A DNA stretch of 64,000 nt, taken from contig CAADYZ010000019.1 of NCBI GenBank assembly GCA_900753405.1, forward strand, positions 202,622 through 266,621, read 5' to 3'. Shown piece by piece: positions 56,304-64,000 of the stretch. Source of the stretch: Campylobacteraceae bacterium (GTDB lineage: Bacteria > Campylobacterota > Campylobacteria > Campylobacterales > Campylobacteraceae). Every line of letters starts with the position of its first letter. The first letter of the stretch is position 1. A program made the translations under genes and the position numbers. A model generated the notes under the pieces. That model was not told the DNA's origin. It made no database searches and saw only the letters and a list, made by a program, of their open reading frames with translations.

Positions 56304-57558
56304 CCTCGCCTCTTTTGCTCTGCTTTTCGCACTTCAAGCTCACGCTGGTGAGAGTTTTTGCAGTGAAATAGTGTTTTGCGCACTCTTTTAGCCGCTCTTT
56401 GCTAAGCTTTTGCAACGACTCTTCAAGCCGCAAAAACGGCGTTAAGTCCCCTCGTGCGATGTAGCCGCCGATGGTTGAAGCAAGGCTTGAAGATTTAAGT
56501 TTGACTTGGGCTAGACTCATTTTGAGTTGGTTTTTTAACCGCCAGAAAGCTTGCTCGCTGATCTCAAAATCCTCTAAAATTTTCATCACCTCGCCCAAAA
56601 CCTGCTCGCTTTTCACACCTTCGTTAAGCACCGCAAAAATGAGAAAAACGCCGTCTTTTTTACACCCAAACGACTCGGCTTCAACTTGGCTGACAAGCCC
56701 CAACTCCTCGTTTAAAACCCGCTCAAAAACCGAACTTTTTCCGTTGCTTAACAAAGACGCCAACGCGTCAAGAGTGGCGGCGTCTTCGTGGTCAAACGGC
56801 ACTCCCTGAAAACCCATCAACAACATCTCTACCTCGCTTGGCTTTGTAACCACCACGCTTTTTGGCTCAAACTTCTCGCCCACCTCTTTTGTCAAAACCA
56901 AATTTGACACACTCTTGTTGGCGATCTTTTCAAATTCGGTTTTTGCAAGGCTGAAAACCTCCTCTTTACTCGCGTCTCCACACACGAGCAAAAAGGCGTT
57001 TTGCGGCTGGTAAAACCGCGCGTGAAATTCTCTGATCGCCTCAATCGTAAAGCCTTTGATGTTCTCTTCAAACCCGATTGGCGTCCAGCCATAACTTTGA
57101 CTAAAAGCGTTTTTGAAAAACTCCCAATACAGCGTGCCAAAAGGGTCGTTTTCAGTCCGCAGTCGCCTCTCTTCAAGCACAACCTCCCGCTCAGGCAAAA
57201 ATTCCTCTTCACTCAAAGCAAGATTTGCCATCATATCCGCAAAAAGATTCACCACAACGGCTAGTTCTTTGCTCGCACATTGGACATAATAATGCGTGTA
57301 GTCAAAACCAGTGCTTGCGTTATCCACGCCGCCAATGGACTTTACGATGCTGTCAAATTCGCCCGCTTTGTGCGTGGTTGTGCTTTTGAAATTTAGGTGC
57401 TCTAACATATGGCTGATGCCGCTGATGCCGCGGCTCTCGTCCCCGCTGCCGACTTTGTAGAAAAGATTAACACTAACGACATTTGAGCCTAAATTTTGCG
57501 GCAGGTGATAAACCTCAAAGCCGTTTTTTAGGGTGATTTTCTCTAAGTTTTTTAACAT
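56296..57558 (-). CDS. M16 family zinc peptidase
   Basis: A 420-residue M16 peptidase (pitrilysin/processing-peptidase family). The inverted zinc motif HMLEH is near residue 52 and the third ligand region EREVVLEERRLRTENDP is about 75 residues on. It is the single-subunit form common in Campylobacter (as Cj0805), of unknown substrate. ATG at 57558 after AGAGGAAAA is chosen; an earlier start would overlap pyrD. An inverted pair of dispersed elements (56892-56943) encodes a short insert around SNLVLTK in the middle. Confidence 0.9.
   Translation of the reverse strand: MLKNLEKITLKNGFEVYHLPQNLGSNVVSVNLFYKVGSGDESRGISGISHMLEHLNFKSTTTHKAGEFDSIVKSIGGVDNASTGFDYTHYYVQCASKELAVVVNLFADMMANLALSEEEFLPEREVVLEERRLRTENDPFGTLYWEFFKNAFSQSYGWTPIGFEENIKGFTIEAIREFHARFYQPQNAFLLVCGDASKEEVFSLAKTEFEKIANKSVSNLVLTKEVGEKFEPKSVVVTKPSEVEMLLMGFQGVPFDHEDAATLDALASLLSNGKSSVFERVLNEELGLVSQVEAESFGCKKDGVFLIFAVLNEGVKSEQVLGEVMKILEDFEISEQAFWRLKNQLKMSLAQVKLKSSSLASTIGGYIARGDLTPFLRLEESLQKLSKERLKECAKHYFTAKTLTSVSLKCEKQSKRGEDE
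56892..56943. repeat. Inverted pair of dispersed elements inside the M16 gene
   Basis: TCAAAACCAAATTTGA (56892-56907) and TCAAATTCGGTTTT (56930-56943), 22 bases apart, in frame at the junction between the peptidase halves. Confidence 0.7.
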
Positions 57559-57580
57559 TTTTCCTCTTTTGACTAATTTA

Positions 57581-58639
57581 CTAACCTCTGCGTTTTGCGC
57601 CAACTGCTTGGCTAAGAGCAGTGTAGCCGTCTGCTAAAAGTAGCTCGCAAAGCCCTTCGCACAGCCGCTTTGCCACGCTTGGACCTTCGAAGATGAACGA
57701 GGTGAAGATCTCCACCAAATTCGCCCCCATTTTTACCCTCTCGTAAGCCTCTTTTGCGTTTGAAATTCCGCCACAACTCACCAGCACACACTCGCCAAAA
57801 ACCTCGCTGCTAACTGCGTCAAAAAACTCCCTGCTCTTAGCGGTGATCACCTCGCCGCTTAGCCCGCCAAATTCTCGCGCGTTCGCACTTAGCGAGTAGT
57901 CGGTCGAGGTGTTGTTGCAAACTAAAATTTTCGCACCGCTTTTTACTGCCGCGCACGCCAAACTCACCGCCTTTTTTGGCTCGATGTCGGGAGCTAACTT
58001 CAAAGCAAGCGGACGCGTGGTTTTAAGTTTTAACGCACTAAACGCCTCACTCACAAAACCCTCCTCTTGCAACGCGCGCAAATTTGGCGTGTTTGGCGAG
58101 GAGATGTTAAGCACAAACGCGTCACACTTTTGGCTAAACCGCTCGACCAAAATTTCGTAATCTTCAAGCGCCTTATCGTTTGGAGTGAGTTTGTTTTTCC
58201 CAACATTCGCCCAAATCGGCACACGAAACGGATAAAGCGAGGAGACATTTCTCTGCACCGCCTCCATTCCTTCGTTGTTAAACCCCATCGTATTTTGCAG
58301 CGACCTTTCTTGCACCAAACGGAAAAGCCGCGGCTTTGCGTTGCCGCTTTGTGGCTTTGGCGTGAAAGTCCCAAACTCCACAAACCCAAAACCAAGCGAG
58401 GCAAGCGGGCGGATCATAGTCGCGTTTTTGTCAAAACCACCTGCGATGCCAATCGGATTTGCGTAACTCTTGCCAAACAGCTCTTGCGACAAATCCGCCT
58501 TCAACTCACGCGGACAAAAAACCCTTTGCAACGCCGCGTCCGCCACAAAACTCGCACCTCTTAGCCCAAATTCTGCCAAGCCGTGAGCGGTTTCAGGGTC
58601 AAATTTGAAAAGCAGTTTTTTTAGTGTCTCGTAACTCAT
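57581..58639 (-). CDS. pyrD: Dihydroorotate dehydrogenase (quinone), class 2
   Basis: A 352-residue class 2 enzyme of pyrimidine synthesis, membrane-associated and quinone-linked. Its N-terminal helix (MSYETLKKLLFKFDPETAHGLAE) is the class 2 membrane anchor. NPIGIAGGFDKNA, FGFVEFGTFTPKPQSGN and FVLNISSPNTPNLR with the catalytic Ser follow. It starts the leftward run pyrD - M16 - uppS. Confidence 0.96.
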   Translation of the reverse strand: MSYETLKKLLFKFDPETAHGLAEFGLRGASFVADAALQRVFCPRELKADLSQELFGKSYANPIGIAGGFDKNATMIRPLASLGFGFVEFGTFTPKPQSGNAKPRLFRLVQERSLQNTMGFNNEGMEAVQRNVSSLYPFRVPIWANVGKNKLTPNDKALEDYEILVERFSQKCDAFVLNISSPNTPNLRALQEEGFVSEAFSALKLKTTRPLALKLAPDIEPKKAVSLACAAVKSGAKILVCNNTSTDYSLSANAREFGGLSGEVITAKSREFFDAVSSEVFGECVLVSCGGISNAKEAYERVKMGANLVEIFTSFIFEGPSVAKRLCEGLCELLLADGYTALSQAVGAKRRG

Positions 58640-58722
58640 AACTTCCCTTTGAGGCTAAATTTGGTAAATTTAGCAACTTTTTGCTAAATTTTCAGACTTT
58701 TTTTGAAAAAATTGAGGTTAGA

Positions 58723-59508
58723 ATGAAAGAAATTTTACTGACAAATGACGATGGTTTTGAGGCAAAAGGGCTGCTGAGTTTAGCCGCGGTGTTAAAGTCA
58801 AATTTGAACGCAAATGTGACGATTGTCGCGCCAAGTAGCGAAAAATCCGCCTCTTCTCACTCGCTGACTTTGACGCGTCCGCTTCGTTTTGTCGGCGTTG
58901 GTGACGGCTTTTTCAAGCTTGATGACGCCACGCCTGCGGACTGCGTTTATCTCGCCCTTGAAAAGCTCTTCAACGGCAAAAAACCCGACCTCGTCATCAG
59001 CGGCATCAACCACGGCGCAAACCTTGGCGAGGATGTTGGCTACTCAGGGACGATCGGCGCGGCGGCGGAGGCGGTTTTGCAAGGCGTCAAAGCCCTTAGC
59101 GTCTCGCAGTATTACGAACGAAACAGCCTTGATGAGCTGGGCTTTGAGCTTGCGTGCGAACTAACGCTTGAAGTAGCAAAAAAGCTACTTTTTGGCGAGT
59201 TTTGCTTGAAAGAAAGGGAGGTTTTGAGCCTGAATGTCCCCGCTGTGAGTCGCAAGGATTTTCGCGGTTTTAAGGCGGCGCGTTGCGGCAAGCGGGCTTA
59301 CTCGACCAACGCCTCTCTTCACAAAAACCCGCGCGGGCTGGAATTTTGGTGGCTTGGGACGCCAAATATGCTCTCTGCAACGCAAGATGAGTCAAGCGAC
59401 ATCAGCCTCGTCAAGGCAGGTTACGCCACTTTGACGCCGCTGAAATTTGACTTTACCTCATTTGAGAGTTTTGATGCGGTTGAACGCCTCGCAAAAGGGC
59501 TGAACTAG
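58723..59508 (+). CDS. surE: 5'-nucleotidase SurE
   Basis: A 261-residue metal-dependent nucleotidase acting on nucleoside monophosphates. ILLTNDDGFEAKGLLSLA at the start binds the metal; SGINHGANLGEDVGYSGTIGAAAEA is the family core near residue 95. ATG at 58723 with TTGAGG upstream is the correct start; the longer frame from 58681 adds no conserved sequence. Confidence 0.95.
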   Translation: MKEILLTNDDGFEAKGLLSLAAVLKSNLNANVTIVAPSSEKSASSHSLTLTRPLRFVGVGDGFFKLDDATPADCVYLALEKLFNGKKPDLVISGINHGANLGEDVGYSGTIGAAAEAVLQGVKALSVSQYYERNSLDELGFELACELTLEVAKKLLFGEFCLKEREVLSLNVPAVSRKDFRGFKAARCGKRAYSTNASLHKNPRGLEFWWLGTPNMLSATQDESSDISLVKAGYATLTPLKFDFTSFESFDAVERLAKGLN

Positions 59509-59889
59509 CCGCTAAATTCGGCTTTGGCAAGTTGTGACTGCTGGCTTTGTAAATTAAGCCAAAAACTGCCAAAACGGCGTGAAATGTTAAAACCAAATTT
59601 GATTTTAACATTTTTGCAAACAGCGAGATTTTTGGATTTTGGTATCACAAACAGCAAAGACTTTCGCAAATGTCAAAACCAAATTTGCGTTGAAAAATTA
59701 AGTTTAATGAATTTACAAAAGCCAAATTTGAGCCAAAAATGTGGCGAAACGGCGCGAGGTTTCAACAAAGCAAAAACCAAAAACGCGGTGAAATGGCGTG
59801 AGGTTTAAAACCAAATTTGCGTTGCGGTTGGTTTTGCGAAAATGTCAAAACCAAATTTGAATTTCAGCACAACCTCAAACCCGCAACTC
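59509..59889. repeat. Repeat-rich intergenic region (381 bases, no gene)
   Basis: Between surE and tsaE I see no supported gene. The stretch holds at least four full dispersed-element copies (59585-59610 as a 26-bp palindrome, 59671-59689, 59807-59820, 59843-59861) and degenerate ones at 59512 and 59717. It also holds a second loose repeat: GGCGCGAGGTTT (from about 59751) and GGCGTGAGGTTT (from about 59796). It looks like an accumulation zone for repeats. Confidence 0.7.
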
Positions 59890-60360
59890 TCAGCCCACAA
59901 ACTCGCAAACCTCGTAACGCCGCGCCTCGCCCGCAGGCGTAATGCGAAGCAAAATCGCTCTCACGCCGTAACGAAACAGCCTCCCAGCAAGCCGCTCGTT
60001 ACCCCACTCGACCAGGTGAATTCCCTCGCAAAATAGGTTTTCAAACAACCCATTTTCAACAATCCCCTCCACGCCGCACCTGTAAATGTCGTAGTGAAAG
60101 AGCCGCCTCTTACCCGCGTCATATTCATTCATCAACGAAAATGTCGGACTCGTCACCTCGCTTTTTGCCTTGACGGCGGCTTTTTGGCACAAAAACTCAT
60201 ACAACGCCTTGCAAAAACTCGTCTTTCCGCTGCCAAGCTCGCCTTGAAGAATGATGACGGCGTGTTGCGTTTGATCAAGGCAAAAGCGCGCGTTAATCTG
60301 CGCTAAAACGCCGATGAGCTGCTCTTGTGTGGCGGTAAAAGTGAGTGAATTTTGTTGCAT
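59890..60360 (-). CDS. tsaE: tRNA threonylcarbamoyladenosine synthesis ATPase TsaE
   Basis: A 156-residue P-loop ATPase working with TsaB and TsaD in t6A synthesis. Walker A is LQGELGSGKTSFCKAL near residue 38, then SPTFSLMNEYDAG and LFHYDIYR. The start at 60360 is chosen because MQQNSLTFTATQEQ is the family's usual opening, with CGAGG upstream. The longer frame to 60504 runs through two dispersed elements and encodes SKPNL-type filler. Confidence 0.93.
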   Translation of the reverse strand: MQQNSLTFTATQEQLIGVLAQINARFCLDQTQHAVIILQGELGSGKTSFCKALYEFLCQKAAVKAKSEVTSPTFSLMNEYDAGKRRLFHYDIYRCGVEGIVENGLFENLFCEGIHLVEWGNERLAGRLFRYGVRAILLRITPAGEARRYEVCEFVG

Positions 60361-60398
60361 CCTAACCTCGCTGGATTGTAAAATAGAAGGTCGCCAAG

Positions 60399-60510
60399 TC
60401 AAATTCGGTTTTGACAAATTCTTGGTCGCTTTGGCGGTTTGAAAGCGGTTTGAAAAGCGTAAAACCGAATTTGGTTTTGGCAAATTCGCAGCCGCCAAAA
60501 CCAAATTTCA
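60399..60510. repeat. Cluster of three dispersed elements between guaB and tsaE
   Basis: Copies at 60399-60420 (TCAAATTCGGTTTTGAC then AAATT), 60459-60487 (palindromic, GAATTT centre) and 60497-60510 (AAAACCAAATTTCA). The region separates guaB from tsaE, both leftward. Confidence 0.7.
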
Positions 60511-60548
60511 CGCCGCCGCTTTGAGACGCTTTGAGACGCTTGGTAAAA

Positions 60549-62006
60549 CTAGCCGTTGATGCGGTAGTTTGGCGCTTCTTTTGTGATGATGATGTCGTGT
60601 GCGTGCGACTCTTTAAGCCCCGCTGCGGTGATCTCCACAAACTCCGCCTTTTGCTTAAATTCAGCTAAATTCGCACTCCCGCAATACCCCATCGAGCTTC
60701 GCAAACCGCCGATGAGCTGGTGGATGACGGTTTTGATGCTGCCGGCGTATGGCACGCGCCCTTCGATCCCCTCAGGGACTAGTTTGTCTTGTGCTGTGCC
60801 CTCTTGGAAGTAGCGGTCTGAGCTGCCACGCGTCATCGCGCCGATGCTGCCCATTCCACGGTAGCTTTTGTATTGCCTGCCTTGAAATGTCACAAGCTCG
60901 CCCGGACTCTCGTCACAACCTGCGAACATCGAGCCGATCATCACGCTGCTTGCACCAACCGCTAAGGCTTTTGCGATGTCGCCGCTGTATTTAATCCCGC
61001 CATCAGCTATGATCGGAACGCCGCTTCCCTCAGCCGCCGCCACACAATCGTCAATCGCCGTGATCTGCGGCACGCCAACGCCACTTACAATCCTAGTCGT
61101 GCAGATCGACCCAGGTCCGATGCCGACTTTGACTGCGTCAGCTCCTGCGTTGATCAAATCCACCACCGCAGCTGGGTTTGCCACATTCCCAACGACAACA
61201 TCCACGCCCAAATTCAGCGCTTTGATCTCTTTTAGCGTGTCGATGATCCCTTTTGTGTGCCCGTGCGCTGAGTCCATCACAAGCGCGTCTGCACCAGCTT
61301 TTGCAAGCTCAACCGCCCGCGCCGTTTGCCCAACGCCGATGGCAGCCGCGACTCTGAGTCTGCCGATGGCGTCTTTGTTTGCGTTAGGGTATTCTTTGCG
61401 TTTTTTGAGGTCTTTGATTGTGATGAGTCCGCAAAGCACGCCGCTTTCATTGACAATCGGCAGCTTCTCAACCTTGTGTTGCGAGAAAATCTCCTCCGCG
61501 TCATCAAGCGTGCAGCCCTTTTTTGCGGTGATCAGCCCAGTTTTGGTCATCACCTCGCCGACATTTTTGTTAAAATCCGTCTCAAAACGCAAGTCGCGGT
61601 TCGTTAAAATCCCAGCCAAAACGCCGTTTTCATCCACAACCGGCACGCCTGAGATGTGATATTCACTCATTAGCAAAAGGGCTTCTTTGATTGTTGTGTT
61701 TGCCTTAACTGAAATCGGGTCGAAAATAACGCCGCTTTCGCTTTTTTTCACCCTCTTGACCTGCTTGACCTGCGTCTCAATGTCCATATTTTTATGGATC
61801 ACGCCGATCCCGCCAAGCCGCGCCATCATAATCGCCGTGCGATACTCCGTGACCGTGTCCATCGCCGCGCTCACAAGCGGGATGTTTAGCGAAATGTTGC
61901 GAGAAAAACGGCTCTGCACACTCACCTCTTTTGGCAAGACTTGCGAATACTGCGGGACTAAGAGGACATCTTCAAAAGTTAAAGCTTTTTTGACGATTTT
62001 CATCAC
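60549..62006 (-). CDS. guaB: Inosine-5'-monophosphate dehydrogenase
   Basis: A 485-residue IMPDH, the rate-limiting step to GMP. Residues 1-90 and 200-485 form the barrel. Two CBS domains lie between (about 95-205; SEYHISGVPVVDENGVLAGI). The catalytic Cys is in GIGPGSICTTRIVSGVG near residue 300 and the flap is SYRGMGSIGAMTRGS. It starts after TTAAGGAGATG. Confidence 0.97.
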   Translation of the reverse strand: MMKIVKKALTFEDVLLVPQYSQVLPKEVSVQSRFSRNISLNIPLVSAAMDTVTEYRTAIMMARLGGIGVIHKNMDIETQVKQVKRVKKSESGVIFDPISVKANTTIKEALLLMSEYHISGVPVVDENGVLAGILTNRDLRFETDFNKNVGEVMTKTGLITAKKGCTLDDAEEIFSQHKVEKLPIVNESGVLCGLITIKDLKKRKEYPNANKDAIGRLRVAAAIGVGQTARAVELAKAGADALVMDSAHGHTKGIIDTLKEIKALNLGVDVVVGNVANPAAVVDLINAGADAVKVGIGPGSICTTRIVSGVGVPQITAIDDCVAAAEGSGVPIIADGGIKYSGDIAKALAVGASSVMIGSMFAGCDESPGELVTFQGRQYKSYRGMGSIGAMTRGSSDRYFQEGTAQDKLVPEGIEGRVPYAGSIKTVIHQLIGGLRSSMGYCGSANLAEFKQKAEFVEITAAGLKESHAHDIIITKEAPNYRING

Positions 62007-62087
62007 ATCTCCTTAAAATTTTGGTAAAATTTTGTGAGTTTATCCAAAAAAAGCGGTTATTTTTCTTAAATTCGCCAAATTTTTCAT

Positions 62088-62111
62088 CCAAATTCGGTTT
62101 TGACAAATTTT
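62088..62111. repeat. Dispersed element upstream of guaB
   Basis: CCAAATTCGGTTTTGAC followed by AAATTTT and then TATAAT. The 219-base gap between guaB and the MarR gene holds this copy and no supported gene. Confidence 0.7.
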
Positions 62112-62225
62112 ATAATGAAGTTTTAAGCGCGCCAAAGCGGGGCGGCAAAAGGCGTTTTCTCGGCGTTTTTGAAGACGATTAAGCGGCTATTTTCGCGGTA
62201 AATTCGTGGCGTTTTTGGCGGCGTT

Positions 62226-62645
62226 TTAAACCAAAATTCTCCGACTTTGCTCCAAAGACTGCAAAAATTTCTCCATCTCCAAAAGCAGTTTCGCCGCCCT
62301 CTTTTCGCCAAAATTCTCAACCGCTTTGTTTTCAAAATTCTCATATCTCTCCAAAAACTCAACCGCCTCTTTGCACCCTTTAAGCGTAAGTGAAATCTGC
62401 TTTTGCCGCCCGTCCTCGCTCGAAGTTTTAAAGGCGACCAAACCCTCTTTTAAAAGAGCTAAAACGACCTTGTTTGCCGTCTGTTTTGCCAAGCCATATT
62501 GCTTAACAATTTGGCGTTGCGTGGTGAGTTTGCTGACAAAAAGTGCGTGAAAAACCTTGTAAAACGCGCCGTTAAAGCCGTTTTTGACCTCGAATTTTGA
62601 ATACTCAGCGTTGATCTGCCCTAAAATTTTTGCAAAATTACTCAT
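62226..62645 (-). CDS. MarR-family transcriptional regulator
   Basis: A 139-residue winged-helix regulator. The DNA-binding part is TTQRQIVKQYGLAKQTANKVVLALLKEGLVAFKTSSEDGRQK in two pieces (recognition helix then wing), with the MarR-typical wing DGRQKQISLTLKG. The ATG at 62645 after AAAGGG is preferred. It is read last in the leftward SMR-SMR-MarR run and so probably regulates the exporter pair, perhaps in response to a toxic amine or dye. Confidence 0.88.
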   Translation of the reverse strand: MSNFAKILGQINAEYSKFEVKNGFNGAFYKVFHALFVSKLTTQRQIVKQYGLAKQTANKVVLALLKEGLVAFKTSSEDGRQKQISLTLKGCKEAVEFLERYENFENKAVENFGEKRAAKLLLEMEKFLQSLEQSRRILV

Positions 62646-62654
62646 TTTCACCCT

Positions 62655-62969
62655 TTACGCAAAATGCAGTAGATAAACGGCGATTAAGACCAAGACGATG
62701 CCAAAAATGCCGATCGGTTTTAAGCCTTGTTTAAACAAAACAAAGCCGCCAAAAGTTGTTCCTAAAATGCCGATCGCTCCCCAAAGCGTGTAGGCAACAG
62801 GCAGGCTCATCCCATCTTTCAATGCGAGGTAGAGAAACAAAAATGTCAAATCCACCAGCACGAGGGCGAGCAAACCAAACCATATTTTCTTAAAACCTTG
62901 CGACTTTGCGAGGGCGAGGTTTGCGAAGATGTCGATAATTCCTGAAATTGAGATATACAAAAAGCCCAT
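62655..62969 (-). CDS. SMR family transporter subunit (MdtJ/EmrE-like)
   Basis: A 104-residue four-helix small multidrug resistance protein. The start at 62969 follows AAAGGG; a longer frame to 63014 would take SKPNL from a dispersed element. The position equivalent to Glu-14 of EmrE carries Asp (GIIDIFANLALAKSQGF). Paired SMR subunits often differ at this site. Together with the next gene it should form a heteromeric proton-coupled exporter, as MdtI/MdtJ for spermidine. Confidence 0.85.
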   Translation of the reverse strand: MGFLYISISGIIDIFANLALAKSQGFKKIWFGLLALVLVDLTFLFLYLALKDGMSLPVAYTLWGAIGILGTTFGGFVLFKQGLKPIGIFGIVLVLIAVYLLHFA

Positions 62970-62984
62970 TTTTACCCTTTCTTT

Positions 62985-63035
62985 TTCAAATTCGTTCAAA
63001 TTCGGTTTTGACAAATTGCAAAAACCGAATTTAGC
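62985..63035. repeat. Dispersed elements between the two SMR genes
   Basis: TCAAATTCG, then a full TCAAATTCGGTTTTGAC (from 62996), then AAAACCGAATTTAG (63022-63035), an inverted pair. The stop TAA of the upstream SMR gene is inside the last copy. Confidence 0.75.
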
Positions 63036-63402
63036 TGTGTTTTTCGCCTAAAATCACACAGATGATCCCTGCAAAACCTAAAAAAATGCCCGCAAGTTGC
63101 GTTTGACTAAGCTGCGGGTGGAAAAAGATAAAGCTAATGAGCAAAACGCCGATCCCACCGACAATCTCCCAAGTCGCATACGCTACGCCAACGGCGATCT
63201 GTTTTAGACAAAGCGACATACAAAAATACGACAAATTCATCAACACAAGCAAGATCGCCGCACCAAGAATTGGGTGACTCTCTTGCAAAACTTGCAAAAC
63301 ACTAAGGGCTAAAATCTCCAAGAAGATCGCCGTTAGCAGCATCCACCACGAAAAGAGACGCGACTCGCCGCGCGCCGTATTAACCGAGTTGTTAAATGAC
63401 AT
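63031..63402 (-). CDS. SMR family transporter subunit (MdtI-like)
   Basis: A 123-residue SMR protein with an N-terminal extension of about 18 residues before the first helix. The essential Glu is present in LLTAIFLEILALSVLQVLQ, and the SMR core AVGVAYATWEIVGGIGVLLI is clear. It is first of the pair; the two lie 61 bases apart with repeats between. ATG at 63402 is chosen over the upstream GTG. Confidence 0.87.
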   Translation of the reverse strand: MSFNNSVNTARGESRLFSWWMLLTAIFLEILALSVLQVLQESHPILGAAILLVLMNLSYFCMSLCLKQIAVGVAYATWEIVGGIGVLLISFIFFHPQLSQTQLAGIFLGFAGIICVILGEKHS

Positions 63403-63432
63403 TTTCACGCCTTAATAGTAATTTTTGGGACT

Positions 63433-63462
63433 ATTATAATCTTTTTTGAGACGATTTGTCAA
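63433..63462 (-). promoter_or_regulatory. Sigma-70 promoter of the SMR-MarR operon, with dyad
   Basis: On the minus strand TTGACA (63457-63462), an 18-base spacer and TATAAT (63433-63438): a consensus promoter. Just downstream, ATAGT and ACTAT form an inverted repeat with a 10-base centre (63415-63434 region), a possible operator for the MarR protein. Confidence 0.7.
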
Positions 63463-63539
63463 GAGCAAAAACGCGGTTTTACTAAAAATAAAGAATTCTT
63501 TGCTAAAATCGCCGGTTTATTAAACTTTAAGGAGAGGTT

Positions 63540-64000
63540 TTGCAGGTAGATAAAGGGCTTTTTTACCTAGTCGCCATTTTGATAGGAATGGGGATGATTT
63601 TTGTCTATTCACTCTCCTCGTTTGCGGTGAGGTTTTACGACTATTCAGACACGCATTTTTTCGTCCGTCAAGCGTTGATCGGCGCGGTTGCGGTCTTTTT
63701 GATGTGGGGAATTTCGCGGCTTAATCCAACGCAAATGGTTGGCTCGATCAGTCTCTTTAACGCGATCGGTTTTAGCATTTTGATCGTCTCCGCGTTTTTG
63801 ATCCTCATAATGCCCTTTCTGCCCGCCTCACTTGTGCCGACAATCGGCGGTGCGAGGCGGTGGATCCGCATCGGCGGCTTCTCGCTTGCGCCAGTTGAGT
63901 TTTTCAAAATTGGCGTTGTCTTCTTTTTTGCGTGGAGTTTGAACCGCAAATTTCGCTACGAAAAGCCCTTTTGGGTGGAGTTTGGCTCATTTTTTCCCTA
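63540..64000 (+). CDS. FtsW/RodA/SpoVE family glycosyltransferase, 3' end missing
   Basis: Reading from TTG at 63540 (AAGGAGAGG upstream) the frame stays open to the window edge, giving 153 codons. The product is membrane-spanning (helices near residues 7-26, 40-57, 70-90) and contains GGARRWIRIGGFSLAPVEFFKIG, the SEDS-family signature loop. It polymerises lipid II glycan at division (FtsW) or elongation (RodA). The PTIGGARRWI form leans towards FtsW but does not settle it. Confidence 0.85.
   Translation, partial: MQVDKGLFYLVAILIGMGMIFVYSLSSFAVRFYDYSDTHFFVRQALIGAVAVFLMWGISRLNPTQMVGSISLFNAIGFSILIVSAFLILIMPFLPASLVPTIGGARRWIRIGGFSLAPVEFFKIGVVFFFAWSLNRKFRYEKPFWVEFGSFFP

Noticed and set aside
60361..60504. 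Longer N-terminus for TsaE
   Set aside because: The extra residues come from dispersed elements read in frame; the family's usual start and a ribosome site are at 60360.
1324..63035. Dispersed elements as insertion sequences or a transposon family
   Set aside because: Copies are only 16-36 bp, with no transposase and no consistent target duplications seen; the flanks of RM island 1 are the only case resembling cassette boundaries.

Overview
The window looks like a chromosomal segment of a Campylobacter-type Campylobacterota (Epsilonproteobacteria). The signs are a Campylobacter-style major outer membrane porin, the blocks gltX / SurA-like chaperone, tautomerase-bcp, folC-M23 peptidase-bactofilin-mfd, cbpA-hspR and tpiA-pgk-gap / nadD, a monomeric NADP isocitrate dehydrogenase and a class II DAHP synthase. 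Base composition looks richer in G+C than C. jejuni (an impression, not computed). Genes are packed tightly, with many 1-10 bp overlaps.

Layout. 1-5.9 kb: end of a porin gene with a hairpin terminator, folB-plsY-thiG, and divergent SurA-like chaperone / gltX. 5.6-9.4 kb: tautomerase-bcp, hypB-hypC, mtn, aspB. 9.4-16.1 kb: lolA, a GspE/PilB-type ATPase, modE, tsaB, tlyA, ribF, cmoA, folC. 16.1-20.7 kb: cell-shape M23 peptidase and bactofilin, an intrinsic terminator, then mfd. 20.7-23 kb: a lipoprotein gene behind a G9 tract and a DUF4105/beta-barrel protein. 23.2-26.6 kb (minus): cbpA-hspR-ppk. 26.8-33.4 kb: aroG, rsmD, a CcoI-type copper ATPase, a PP-loop ATPase, RNase P RNA (minus) and a DUF2400 gene. 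33.4-35.4 kb: an AT-rich type II restriction-modification (RM) island. 35.4-46.1 kb (minus): an SspB-like/Lys-rich protein, pepF, psd, ddl, clpA, a TlpA-like lipoprotein, tpiA-pgk-gap. 46.2-50.7 kb: nadD, an NhaP-type antiporter, icd. 50.7-52.6 kb (minus): a nadD 3' remnant and a second RM island. 52.6-58.6 kb (minus): proC, gmk, a receiver-like/PQ-rich protein, a Nudix hydrolase, uppS, an M16 peptidase, pyrD. Then surE, a repeat-rich gap, tsaE, guaB, a MarR regulator, a paired SMR exporter, and the start of an FtsW/RodA gene running off the end.

The most striking feature is not a gene. About 60 copies of one short element, roughly one per kb, are scattered in both orientations, between genes and inside housekeeping genes. 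The commonest form is TCAAATTYGGTTTTGAC, often followed by AAATTT. The fullest copies are 34-36 bp palindromes centred on AAATTT or GAATTT. Copies often sit exactly at stop codons, often form inverted pairs downstream of genes, and inside genes add short peptides such as SKPNL, SNLVLT or KTEFD. Density, genic tolerance and terminator-like pairing resemble DNA uptake sequences of Neisseria and Pasteurellaceae. The core is always an RAATTY site, the sequence methylated by CtsM in C. jejuni, where that methylation is needed for transformation. A dedicated uptake or self-recognition sequence in this lineage is therefore a testable hypothesis. A G9 tract upstream of a lipoprotein gene, a nadD remnant beside an RM island, and a ClpA with a degenerate first ATPase module are further points of interest.

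No tRNA, rRNA, CRISPR array, insertion sequence or prophage was recognised.
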